From: a virus | Virus record (IMG/VR): IMGVR_UViG_3300033142_001753 | Coordinates: 1 to 62,915 of that record | Reading direction: 5' to 3' (one strand) | DNA: 62,915 nucleotides | Part shown: positions 22,481 through 31,073 of the stretch, in pieces | Numbering within the stretch: position 1 is the stretch's first letter | Layout of the letters: every line of letters starts with the position of its first letter | Program-made: the position numbers and the translations under genes | The notes under the pieces: model-generated | The model's input: only the letters and a program-made list of their open reading frames with translations | Told to the model about the DNA's origin: nothing | Database searches by the model: none

Positions 22481-22684
22481 ATGAAATTAAAAGAGTTTGC
22501 AGCAAATATTAATAAAATGCTCGCTGATCGTCCAGAAACCGCCGACTTTGAAGTCGTTGCGTCTGAAGATGATGAAGGCAATGAATATAACCCTGTTTAT
22601 TATACGCCATCAGTTGGTAACTATAACAATGAGGAGCGAGAGTTCGAAAACGAAGTTAAGCTAAACGCAATATGCATAAATTAA
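22481..22684 (+). CDS. Conserved phage hypothetical, 67 aa
   Basis: KEFAANINKMLADRPETADFEVV, given here as MLADRPETADFEVV, with DDEGNEYNPV and an ending NAICIN: a small family seen in many phages, function unknown. Flanked by the two 34-bp direct repeats, which suggests it came in or can leave as a unit. Last rightward gene before the convergent virion operon. Confidence 0.65.
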   Translation: MKLKEFAANINKMLADRPETADFEVVASEDDEGNEYNPVYYTPSVGNYNNEEREFENEVKLNAICIN

Positions 22685-22731
22685 CAAGTAAACTCAACTA
22701 TGTATGTCGGTTAATAGTTTTAGCTGCCAAA

Positions 22732-22765
22732 TGAGCTTACAATAACTTAAACCAGGCTATCATTA
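22732..22765. repeat. 34-bp direct repeat, right copy
   Basis: Identical to 22428-22461. Encodes the end of the minus-strand 73-aa gene. No transcription terminator is visible between the convergent genes here. Confidence 0.9.
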
Positions 22766-22958
22766 TCCCAAGTAGGGTTGTAAAGACAGCCCCTATCCGG
22801 CCAAGGCATGTTATGTTACCCTCACATTTTTGTACCCTATCTTCAATCTCATTTGCCTTATCTATCTTTACAGAGATGCCATCGAGCATATCAAATAGCA
22901 TGGCATCTCTGTTCTTTGGATCTTCAGCCTTTAAGAAAGATTCTTTTGTTATTTCCAC
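22737..22958 (-). CDS. Small coiled-coil membrane protein, holin/XhlA-like
   Basis: 73 aa. Charged helix with heptads (residues 20-45), then one membrane span at the C-terminus (IGAVFTTLLGIMIAWFKLL). This layout resembles XhlA-type proteins that anchor lysis complexes. It is the last gene of the leftward virion operon, a common place for lysis genes, but the endolysin is 20 kb away. Function inferred. Confidence 0.45.
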   Translation of the reverse strand: MEITKESFLKAEDPKNRDAMLFDMLDGISVKIDKANEIEDRVQKCEGNITCLGRIGAVFTTLLGIMIAWFKLL

Positions 22959-22960
22959 AA

Positions 22961-23353
22961 TTATTCCTCAGTGTAATAAATGATAGCCCTCGTTGTAACA
23001 TTACCGACTGTATAGGTTGTATTGGTTAATCTAACCTTTTCATCTACAGCGCCGAGAAGATTCAAATGAGAGAATGAGCAACATAAAGGATTGTTCACAT
23101 TCACATGACGATAACTGCATACTATTTTAGCAGGAACAGTAATGTGCCCCTCGCCCTGGCATAAGGTAGCACGTACGGTAGAAGTAAGGTTATCCAGGAC
23201 AGTGCTGCAAGCATGATAACCGAGTATCCTAATTCTTTTACCGCTTGCTGGTGTCAAGTCAGCAGTGGCCGCTGTAGTAGTCACCCTCAGCTCGATCATC
23301 TTCATTTCGGGTGGAAGAACAGCATCTATATAAAATTTATTTCTCATGTCCAT
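22961..23353 (-). CDS. Virion-operon hypothetical protein, 130 aa
   Basis: Beta-rich protein (PEMKMIELRVTTTAATADLT, then repeated T-V strands). It overlaps the end of the 2201-aa gene by 17 bases. It might be a capsid or tail decoration protein by composition and position; no named family. Confidence 0.55.
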   Translation of the reverse strand: MDMRNKFYIDAVLPPEMKMIELRVTTTAATADLTPASGKRIRILGYHACSTVLDNLTSTVRATLCQGEGHITVPAKIVCSYRHVNVNNPLCCSFSHLNLLGAVDEKVRLTNTTYTVGNVTTRAIIYYTEE

Positions 23354-26300
23354 ATCTTTTCTCCTCTAATCTTGCTTTTAATATTGTTATTTTGAGACGA
23401 TTTCTTACAATCTCCCGCCCCCTTTCTTGTACCCTCTTGACTGCAAATGCTTTTTTCTTATCACTCCACCCCTGCCACCTGGCCTGTGACATCAGGCGGT
23501 CTACAGCCTTTTTAATTATTGCACTTGTGTCCGCTATGTAACGGTTGTACTGTTCATCGTCCAATTTTACTTTTCTTCCACGCCCAAAGTTTATACTCCG
23601 AGATGGTTTCTTAGATTGAGACAAAACATCGGCTCCTACCAAGCGATTAATCTCTGCCTGGGTAGCATTCATCTCAGCAGTAGTACCGAGTACCCCGCTC
23701 CAGATACTATCGACTACGCCATCTGTTTTATCCGCTTTTTTGAGAAATTTTCTAATCTTCTCTGTTCTTTCTTTTTCTAATCTTTGGATAGTCCTTTTCC
23801 TGCCCGGTGTCTCTTCCTCGCCCTTTATTTTATTGATATTAATTCTACTTCTATTCAAACCTGCCTGCAAGGATTTGACTGCCTGAAGTTCTTTAAGTTC
23901 TTCCCAGTGTTTTCTCCTGTAATCCCCCTTATCTTTAGCCTTTTCAAAACCTTCTTCTATTTTATTTAAATGTGCCTTGCGCTTTCTTAGTCTTCTATTC
24001 CACAGGTCTTCTCTTTTGCTGACTCCCCGGCCCAGGTGCCAATATGCAAGTTTGCCTACTACCGGAACAGATCCTAATACCTCAAGTCCTTTCTCATCAC
24101 CTGTGGTGATAATATCTTTCCCTAGGGAATCAATGAATTTGAACGGGGGTAATACCTGTCTTGCCAGGGCGCTGCCGACACCCTCCGTCCTGGCTTTCCA
24201 AGTAACAAATTTTGAGACTCCAACAAGTCGTAACAGGTTGTCGATCATCCTGTCCGAAAAGTCTGTTTTACGTCCGAGTACCCAATCCTTTAGTTCATCT
24301 GCCCCCGCATTAGCAAGGACAAAGAGCATACAGAGCATAATAAGATTTTTCATACCCTGTATCTTTTCTTTACGATCCCCATTCTTTATTTTGTAGTATG
24401 CTTCATTTCTAAAGACATCAAATACTTTCAGTGTAAAGGTTTTTAGCATATAAAATAAGCGGCCATTGCCAGCATCAAGATATTTCTGTGGCATCTCGGA
24501 TAAGCCCACTGGTTGGAAGTCAAGGAGTCTGCTGTAAACAAGAAGCTTGACATTCTCTGACGTCTCGTCATTCAAGAGATCTTCAATAACGCTATCAGTT
24601 TCAAACTCAAAGATAGGTTTTAATTCTTTCCTGAGTGCATTTGGGTTTTTCTTAGCTTGCCTCTGGTATTTTTCCAGAGCAGCCATCATAAGGGATTCTT
24701 TTCCAATCGCATCAATCTTCTCAAGACCGACTATCTTGAAGACCTTTGTAACCGCCATACCTAATGCACCAGAATCGGCAAATTCTTGAGCTATTCGATC
24801 AACGCCAACATCTGCCCTAGTTATTTTTGCCTTGCCAATGGCTGCCTTGCTGGCATAGCCCAAAAGGCGGACGAGACCCCCCTCGTATGCAGCCCATGCA
24901 AGATCCCCAATCTGTGTGAGTGCTGATATCGGGGACCCCATTGTATCAATGTATGACAAGTTTTTGTATGCCTGAATCAGGCCCCTAGTACCGGCTTCGT
25001 GGAATCTTGCGTTCAATATCTCATTTACAATCCGTTCATGGTGTGGACTAATCTCCTTAGCCTCAATCAATTCCAGAACATAGGCGCCTACATTTTCTGT
25101 ATAATCTCTTTGCGTGGCGTACTTGGCAATATGTGCGGTATATGCTTTTTCAAGTCCTATATATTTGTTGCGGCGTCTTTTGAGTTTTGCGGCTTCTTCC
25201 TCCGTTGGCTTAGCTTTTAACAGCTCATTCATTTCTCGTATCTTAGACTGTGCGGCATACAGTCTTGTCCGCATTTTGGCTACCTTCTTTGGTATTTTAC
25301 CGAAGAATTTTCTTGTCTCGATACCTTTTCTCATGCTATGCAAATGTTGCATCAGGGCTGCATCTGAGTCCATATAATATTGATTAAGCTCGGGCGGTAT
25401 CTTTTCTAATTTGCGCTGCTTGGTCGCAGGTACACCACTCAAGCCACTCCATCCGCCCAGGATCGTATTGGATATAATATCTGCCTTTATGTCATTTGGC
25501 ATCTTCGCTACAGTGATACCGAGTTCATTTGCACGTTCTTGCAGTTGTCTGGAATACAAAGGCCATCCAGGGTCTTTGCCGATAGCAACCAAAAAACCTT
25601 CGGTATCCTTTAATATCCTTGGTGCATATTCTTCTATTTCTCCAATATCTAAGCCAGCATCGATACCCTCTAATCTTAAACGACCGAGAACTTCACGGTA
25701 TGCTAGGTATTCTTTTTGCATATCGTATTTAGTTACAAGTTCGTTAATCTTTGCAATGTCAGAATTCTTTCTCGCATAATCCCAATCGGCAAAATCTTCT
25801 TTGCTCATTTTTTTTGCTTTTATGAGAAGGGGTTTCACTGCCTTGACATCAGCGTTGTATTTTGTATTAATGTTAAAGTCAAGGCGTCTCATCTTCGCTT
25901 TTAATTTTGGGCTGACCTGCCCTAATCGGGTTGAGATAGAGCCAAGATATTTGTCGATGCCTTCCACTATCTCTGATGCGACCCGCTTCATGTTTGACGT
26001 TGCTGCAAGTTTTATGTTTCTGTTTGTCTTTCTGTTTGCCAGATATTCGTTCGCAGCAATCGGTTCCGTCTTACGTATAATTTCTCCCCCGTCTTTTGCA
26101 CTCTTAATGAGATCATCGGCCCAGGATTGGAGGTCTTTTTTCTCTGCTGTAGAATAAAATACTTCACGGCTTCCCTCCACAGGCGCTTTATAAGCTTCCT
26201 TAATTTCCCCCCTCATAGCACTTGCGGCCAGGGCCACATAATCATCCATCACAAAAACATCTGGCTTTACACCAAAGTATTTAACGGCCCATAATCTCAT

Positions 26301-29300
26301 ACGTGCGATAATTTTCCGATGCAAGGGTAGGTCTATATTTGCATGCTCTTCCGTGAAGTAGGCCACGGCCTCCTCATTAATAAGGTCCGCACGTGTCCCA
26401 TAAGGTACTCTACGCATGGCTTGACTTACAGCCTTGCCCAATGGAGTCATTTTTCCATTATTCGCTACGAAGGCAGCAAAGACTTCCTTGGCAAGCTTCT
26501 CACCAAAGATTTTGTTATACCCCAGGTGGACTCCCAGCTCATGCATCAGGACGCCCCAAGCTTTGCCCTCGTTTATATTCTCAGGTATAAGATAAACAGT
26601 GCCGTCTTTAAAGAAACCCTGGTCCTTACTTGCCCTGGCATAGCCGATTATGTCAGTCTGCTCTTCCTTGGTTATGAAGATAACTTTTTTGGTTCTTTCT
26701 AAAGCATCGACCGCTTTTTGTCCTATGCGCTTAGCTATCTCGGCTTTTGCTGTATCGACGGTGAGGTTCTTACCTTGCGCTTTGCCCTCTGCGAAAAGAG
26801 GCTGCCCCGCTGTTTGGATAGCATCCTTCATGGCTGGCGTTATGTTGAGGATGTGAGCGTCTTTAGTTTTTATAATATCGGCTCCGGTATCAATTACGGT
26901 AAGATTTTCCTCTGAAGCTATATCTTCGGCCTGGAATTCAGTTTGTACTTTACGGACTATGTTTCCTTCACTGTCAACAAGATGAAATCTGTCAACTTTT
27001 GGCTTCTCTCCCGCTACCACCTCCCCTTTTCCAACTTTAGTTCCCCACTTCTTACCATACTTCTTTAAAAAACCAGGTATTTTTTGATCATAGATGATTT
27101 TATAAAACTCGCCGCCCAAGGTCAGGTCTTTGCCTTCGAACTTGCCTGAATTTTCAGAAGACTCACGGATCTTGTTCGCAAGCTCTTTACCTATAAGATT
27201 ATTTAGGGTAACTTTTTGACCGTTTATTATAGTTTCACCTTGGAGGAGAATATTCTCATCAAAAACATAATGGCCGTCCTTTTCTCCACTAATTTTGACC
27301 TTTTCTCCCCTCTTGCTCCATCCAATCTTATCAACACTTTTCCGAAGCGCACTCTCCCACCGGTCAACCTGCGTCTTTGCGGTATCCCATGAGATTCCGT
27401 CAAAGTCATTCTTGACAGCATATTCAAGAGCTTTCTTAGCCACTAACTCATGCCAGTTTTCTCCCCAAGGAAATAGCCTTTTTAGATTGGCGAGTTCTTT
27501 GGCAGAAGGACCCGGCTTATCAGTAGCAAGAATTATTTTCCCCGCCCGTTCAGCCTCAAGCTCAACGATCCGACTGTAAATATCACTCTGGAACTCAACT
27601 ATATGAAAAATTCGTTTGCCGTCTACTATGCGGGTATCACCCCGCATATGGGCTATTACGTTGGGCTCGTCCCAGTGGGCTGATTTATAGATTTTGCTCT
27701 TTTCTGTTTCATATTTTTTGCTTATTTTTATACGTTTTTCTTCTGGCAAAGCAAAAAAATCAATCCTAGACATATCCAACCAATCAAAAAAGTGGGAGGG
27801 CACCGATGCCTTTGGCACTCTCAATACTAACTCCCGATATGTACCAGGCTCACCGCCGGGGAGGACATATTCTGCGAATTTGGTATCCCTGATTCCAATA
27901 TTTTTTGCCGCACGAAGAGCTGCGTCTTTCGCGCCATCAAGGGTATCATATATATCTCGCGTGCCCCCCAGACCTTCATAGATATATTTTCCGTTTGATG
28001 GTAAATATTCAATCTTTCCTATATTAAATTCAGAAGATGGTTTATAGATGTTCCCACGCTTCATCCATCCTAATCTTTTATGAGTTAAGGCTTCTCCTTT
28101 CTCAATCTCCTCAACCCGAATTTCGTTCATCCGCAGGAAGTCAACAACCTCAGCCTTAGTAACCCTGTCTTTGCCCTCCAGCCACTCAGCGAGGCTGGAT
28201 ACATCTATCTCTACCTGCTTTACTCCCGCACCCCTCTTGAGCTGATTGATGACAGACTTGGCCGGTAACTTGGCCGGAAATTTCGGAGATTCCGCTGCGC
28301 GGGTAAGTGCTGAGTACATATCAGGTACTCTACTGAAAAGTACAGGACGAGTAGCGAGCTTCACCTTTTCCCCGGCATAAAATCTTTCTATATCATTTTT
28401 TATTTCAGATAAGGTAGTTCCCTTCTGGTATTCATTGCCAGAGGTCCTATCTGGATCTAAATAATAAGTATCTCTCTGCTCCCCTAATCCATCTCCGAGG
28501 TCTATAACAAGTTCCCCGCGATGAGCCCTAACAAGCTCATCTATTTTTTTGTACTGAGCAGGAGTCGGCTCCACCAATATATCAACCATACCAGTGTTAG
28601 AATCCATTCTAATGTTCCCAAGGGCCATAAATTCCTGCATACCAAGGGTGCCGCCCGCCTCCCTGTGATCATAGCTCCGTGTGCCAGGTTCGCCACCTTC
28701 ACGCTTTCCGGATAGGTCGATCAAGCCGCCTTCGGGGGTTATGTAGCCGGCTTCTCTTATGTCGGTAGTTTTGCCTAGCTCTCTTATTCTATCCCAGTCA
28801 ACATTGGCAGCAGAAACTTTCTTTTCCTTTTTAATTTTTAATTTCTTTTTGCGTACCTCTGCTCCCTTCCAAGCTCTTTCGTAGGCATCTGCCCAATCTG
28901 GATGATGGATTTCCCTATCTTTATTCATCTTACCCTTGGCATATTTACCATCTCCCAGGGAACGTCCCACGAGATGTTGGTGAATATCCTCCTTGCCTCT
29001 AACATCATATCCAAGACTTTTCAGATATCTGTTCATTTTGCTCAAAACTTCATCGGTCAACGAACCTAGTCTCACATAGACAGGACCAGGAGCTCCTGTT
29101 GGCTGTTCACTAAACTTGGCCTCATGTTCAAACACTCCACGAGCAGGCTCTACCTCCTTCGCAGGCTCTTCTTTTTTTTCTGCTGCTATGATTTTTGCCT
29201 GTTCAGGGACCCAATTCTTCATCAAGTTCTTTAACTTAACCTTTGCATCATCTGGAACTTTATTCCATTTTGACTTAATTATTTCTTTGCCTTCGGCGGA

Positions 29301-29942
29301 CGTTTTGCCAAGTCTTGTCACCCATCCACCTCTATTAATTAAGGCATTCTTTGTACGGCTATCTATTTGCGAGTCCCACATATCAGCGAAGACATCAATA
29401 TCTTTTTTTTCTGCCGTTGTTGCTGCTGCCTGAGCCTTGGCTTGCTGAACCTTAAAAAAACTCCGAGCTTCAGGGGCCGTAGTAAATGTTTCACCTTCGA
29501 AGACTTCGCTGGTAGTTCCAGTGAAAAAGAGTTTATATTTTCCGTTTGCCTGCTTTTTAGCCTGAACATAACTTGCGGGGATATTGGGCCTGTTTGCAAG
29601 ATCAGATGTTTGCCAGGGCTGCTTTGCCATCCCTATCTTCTCCCTAGGCTCTGCCTTCTTCTCAGGCACCTTCTTCTCAGCTTTAACAACCTTCTTCTCT
29701 GCTTTAACAACCTTCACAGGAACCTTCACAGGAACCTTCACATGTTCCCTCACAACATCACTTATCTTGTCATATTCAGCCTGCGCTTCATTTCTGAGAG
29801 TCCTCACAACCTGCACCATAGCTTCTTTGGGGCCTATTTTTTTCTTTATAGCCAATCTGCGAGATTCTGAGCGCAGGGCTATCTTTTCTTCAGGCGTGAA
29901 TTGATTTTTATATTTCTTGAAACAATATATTGCTGAAGCCAT
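23337..29942 (-). CDS. Giant polyvalent ejection-type protein, 2201 aa
   Basis: Recognisable segments: LVGRSLGDGKYAKG near residue 320; a region VIAHMRGDTRIVDGKRIFHI and ALEYAVKNDFDGISWDTA of the large polyvalent-associated type near 720-850; ILNITPAMKDAIQTAGQPLF near 1040; a zincin metalloprotease motif HELGVH near 1132; and a helical C-terminal half with NLSYIDTMGSPISALTQIGD near 1665. Such proteins travel in the virion and enter the cell with the DNA, bringing several enzyme domains. C-terminal ~400 residues contain a hydrophobic segment (MLFVLANAGADELKDWVLG) and long basic coiled coils. Size suggests an internal core protein of a short-tailed phage. Confidence 0.7.
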   Translation of the reverse strand: MASAIYCFKKYKNQFTPEEKIALRSESRRLAIKKKIGPKEAMVQVVRTLRNEAQAEYDKISDVVREHVKVPVKVPVKVVKAEKKVVKAEKKVPEKKAEPREKIGMAKQPWQTSDLANRPNIPASYVQAKKQANGKYKLFFTGTTSEVFEGETFTTAPEARSFFKVQQAKAQAAATTAEKKDIDVFADMWDSQIDSRTKNALINRGGWVTRLGKTSAEGKEIIKSKWNKVPDDAKVKLKNLMKNWVPEQAKIIAAEKKEEPAKEVEPARGVFEHEAKFSEQPTGAPGPVYVRLGSLTDEVLSKMNRYLKSLGYDVRGKEDIHQHLVGRSLGDGKYAKGKMNKDREIHHPDWADAYERAWKGAEVRKKKLKIKKEKKVSAANVDWDRIRELGKTTDIREAGYITPEGGLIDLSGKREGGEPGTRSYDHREAGGTLGMQEFMALGNIRMDSNTGMVDILVEPTPAQYKKIDELVRAHRGELVIDLGDGLGEQRDTYYLDPDRTSGNEYQKGTTLSEIKNDIERFYAGEKVKLATRPVLFSRVPDMYSALTRAAESPKFPAKLPAKSVINQLKRGAGVKQVEIDVSSLAEWLEGKDRVTKAEVVDFLRMNEIRVEEIEKGEALTHKRLGWMKRGNIYKPSSEFNIGKIEYLPSNGKYIYEGLGGTRDIYDTLDGAKDAALRAAKNIGIRDTKFAEYVLPGGEPGTYRELVLRVPKASVPSHFFDWLDMSRIDFFALPEEKRIKISKKYETEKSKIYKSAHWDEPNVIAHMRGDTRIVDGKRIFHIVEFQSDIYSRIVELEAERAGKIILATDKPGPSAKELANLKRLFPWGENWHELVAKKALEYAVKNDFDGISWDTAKTQVDRWESALRKSVDKIGWSKRGEKVKISGEKDGHYVFDENILLQGETIINGQKVTLNNLIGKELANKIRESSENSGKFEGKDLTLGGEFYKIIYDQKIPGFLKKYGKKWGTKVGKGEVVAGEKPKVDRFHLVDSEGNIVRKVQTEFQAEDIASEENLTVIDTGADIIKTKDAHILNITPAMKDAIQTAGQPLFAEGKAQGKNLTVDTAKAEIAKRIGQKAVDALERTKKVIFITKEEQTDIIGYARASKDQGFFKDGTVYLIPENINEGKAWGVLMHELGVHLGYNKIFGEKLAKEVFAAFVANNGKMTPLGKAVSQAMRRVPYGTRADLINEEAVAYFTEEHANIDLPLHRKIIARMRLWAVKYFGVKPDVFVMDDYVALAASAMRGEIKEAYKAPVEGSREVFYSTAEKKDLQSWADDLIKSAKDGGEIIRKTEPIAANEYLANRKTNRNIKLAATSNMKRVASEIVEGIDKYLGSISTRLGQVSPKLKAKMRRLDFNINTKYNADVKAVKPLLIKAKKMSKEDFADWDYARKNSDIAKINELVTKYDMQKEYLAYREVLGRLRLEGIDAGLDIGEIEEYAPRILKDTEGFLVAIGKDPGWPLYSRQLQERANELGITVAKMPNDIKADIISNTILGGWSGLSGVPATKQRKLEKIPPELNQYYMDSDAALMQHLHSMRKGIETRKFFGKIPKKVAKMRTRLYAAQSKIREMNELLKAKPTEEEAAKLKRRRNKYIGLEKAYTAHIAKYATQRDYTENVGAYVLELIEAKEISPHHERIVNEILNARFHEAGTRGLIQAYKNLSYIDTMGSPISALTQIGDLAWAAYEGGLVRLLGYASKAAIGKAKITRADVGVDRIAQEFADSGALGMAVTKVFKIVGLEKIDAIGKESLMMAALEKYQRQAKKNPNALRKELKPIFEFETDSVIEDLLNDETSENVKLLVYSRLLDFQPVGLSEMPQKYLDAGNGRLFYMLKTFTLKVFDVFRNEAYYKIKNGDRKEKIQGMKNLIMLCMLFVLANAGADELKDWVLGRKTDFSDRMIDNLLRLVGVSKFVTWKARTEGVGSALARQVLPPFKFIDSLGKDIITTGDEKGLEVLGSVPVVGKLAYWHLGRGVSKREDLWNRRLRKRKAHLNKIEEGFEKAKDKGDYRRKHWEELKELQAVKSLQAGLNRSRININKIKGEEETPGRKRTIQRLEKERTEKIRKFLKKADKTDGVVDSIWSGVLGTTAEMNATQAEINRLVGADVLSQSKKPSRSINFGRGRKVKLDDEQYNRYIADTSAIIKKAVDRLMSQARWQGWSDKKKAFAVKRVQERGREIVRNRLKITILKARLEEKRYGHEK

Positions 29943-30182
29943 CTATAATCTCCCAGATAAAACCATGCCCATAATAATTTCAATAATTTCCTTATCATCC
30001 CTTAGCCGCCAGCGATACAAATCTTCCTGGACCTTGCCTGTTACCCCGCCTCCCGCATCGAATATCCGTTCCGGTTTTTCTGTCGGCGGACAATAGAGCA
30101 AACCATCTGTAGCTATACAGAGAGCCGGACATTCCCCCCTCTCGATATATCCTTGCGTTGCTATTGTTATAGAGAGCAACAT
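29943..30182 (-). CDS. Virion-operon hypothetical protein, 79 aa
   Basis: Hydrophobic first 11 residues, then GECPALCIATDGLLYCPPTE. Abuts the 2201-aa gene with no gap and follows the 156-aa gene by 3 bases. Function unknown. Confidence 0.5.
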   Translation of the reverse strand: MLLSITIATQGYIERGECPALCIATDGLLYCPPTEKPERIFDAGGGVTGKVQEDLYRWRLRDDKEIIEIIMGMVLSGRL

Positions 30183-30185
30183 ACA

Positions 30186-30656
30186 TTAAGCAGTCCTTGT
30201 GATAGTAGAAGTCGTCTTCCCATCTCCTGAGATAGTCTGCCGTATTGTTTCTACTTCTCTTGATGTCGGGGTTACTGTCATAGGATTAGTAGAATCGAGG
30301 CCCTGAATTAACCACAGGTCATACAGGTTACCAGCCATCATCGTTAAAACAAAAGCGATAAAACCGAATTCATTATCACAGGTATCGTGTATATCATCTA
30401 TTACACCGTCAGCATAGTATTCCTCGACAGCATAAACGGGCGTTCCTCCCCCAGTATCCCACTTTATCGAACCCTTGAAATCGTCAGCGAAGACAATTTC
30501 TTTACCATAACAACCGCCTCCAATCTCGTATATATCAGCCGTTGCTCTGGCGGTATTGACAGTCCCATTGGAGTTGAGCAGGGTGACACCTATAGTACCA
30601 ACTAGGCCAGTTTGTGAGCCTCCCATCGAGCATGCTTTTGGTAACGTCAGGCTCAT
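30186..30656 (-). CDS. Virion-operon beta-rich protein, 156 aa
   Basis: GGGCYGKEIVFADDFKGSIK and WDTGGGTPVYAVEEYY, then a more hydrophobic segment and a TPTSREVETIRQTISGDG end. It resembles small receptor- or fiber-associated phage proteins with a GxYxxxxxxxxxxxGxVxWD core, but I cannot name the family. Confidence 0.55.
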   Translation of the reverse strand: MSLTLPKACSMGGSQTGLVGTIGVTLLNSNGTVNTARATADIYEIGGGCYGKEIVFADDFKGSIKWDTGGGTPVYAVEEYYADGVIDDIHDTCDNEFGFIAFVLTMMAGNLYDLWLIQGLDSTNPMTVTPTSREVETIRQTISGDGKTTSTITRTA

Positions 30657-30896
30657 CTATTTTTTCCTCGGCTTTTTCCCCTCATCTATCTTTTCCTCTG
30701 CTTTCTTTTCCTCGGCTATCAATCTTTGCAGACAGATAATCTCACCCCGGCGGGTAAGTATGCCATCGTGAATATCTGAAAGATCTTTCTGTAGTTTAAG
30801 CTGTGTTTGCTGAGCAAGTTCTTGGCGTTTCATTCTTTGATAGTCAAATTGCATAATTTCTTGTTCTACTTGTTTGATCCTGTCTTCCTTATTCAT
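30657..30896 (-). CDS. Coiled-coil protein, 79 aa
   Basis: Almost entirely charged helix with heptads (MNKEDRIKQVEQEIMQFDYQ) and a lysine-rich tail. Abuts the 156-aa gene. Likely an oligomerising linker; function unknown. Confidence 0.55.
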   Translation of the reverse strand: MNKEDRIKQVEQEIMQFDYQRMKRQELAQQTQLKLQKDLSDIHDGILTRRGEIICLQRLIAEEKKAEEKIDEGKKPRKK

Positions 30897-30929
30897 TATT
30901 CTCCCTTTGCTTTGAAATGAGTAAGCATG

Positions 30930-31064
30930 TCATCTATCTGCTATTTGTTGTAGTAATGCAGTTTTTTGTGCTTCGAGTGTTGCCTTCGCAATTAAACGCT
31001 CATTTACTTTTGTCTCGATAACAGCAATATATTTTTCATCTGTTTCTTTTATATCTTTTGCCAT
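30930..31064 (-). CDS. Short coiled-coil protein, 44 aa
   Basis: ATG 31062-31064, stop 30930-30932. One amphipathic helix (IETKVNERLIAKATLEAQKT). AAGGAGAC stands before the ATG, next to the end of the fiber gene. Probably a small companion of the 79-aa coiled-coil protein. Confidence 0.5.
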   Translation of the reverse strand: MAKDIKETDEKYIAVIETKVNERLIAKATLEAQKTALLQQIADR

Positions 31065-31073
31065 AATGTCTCC

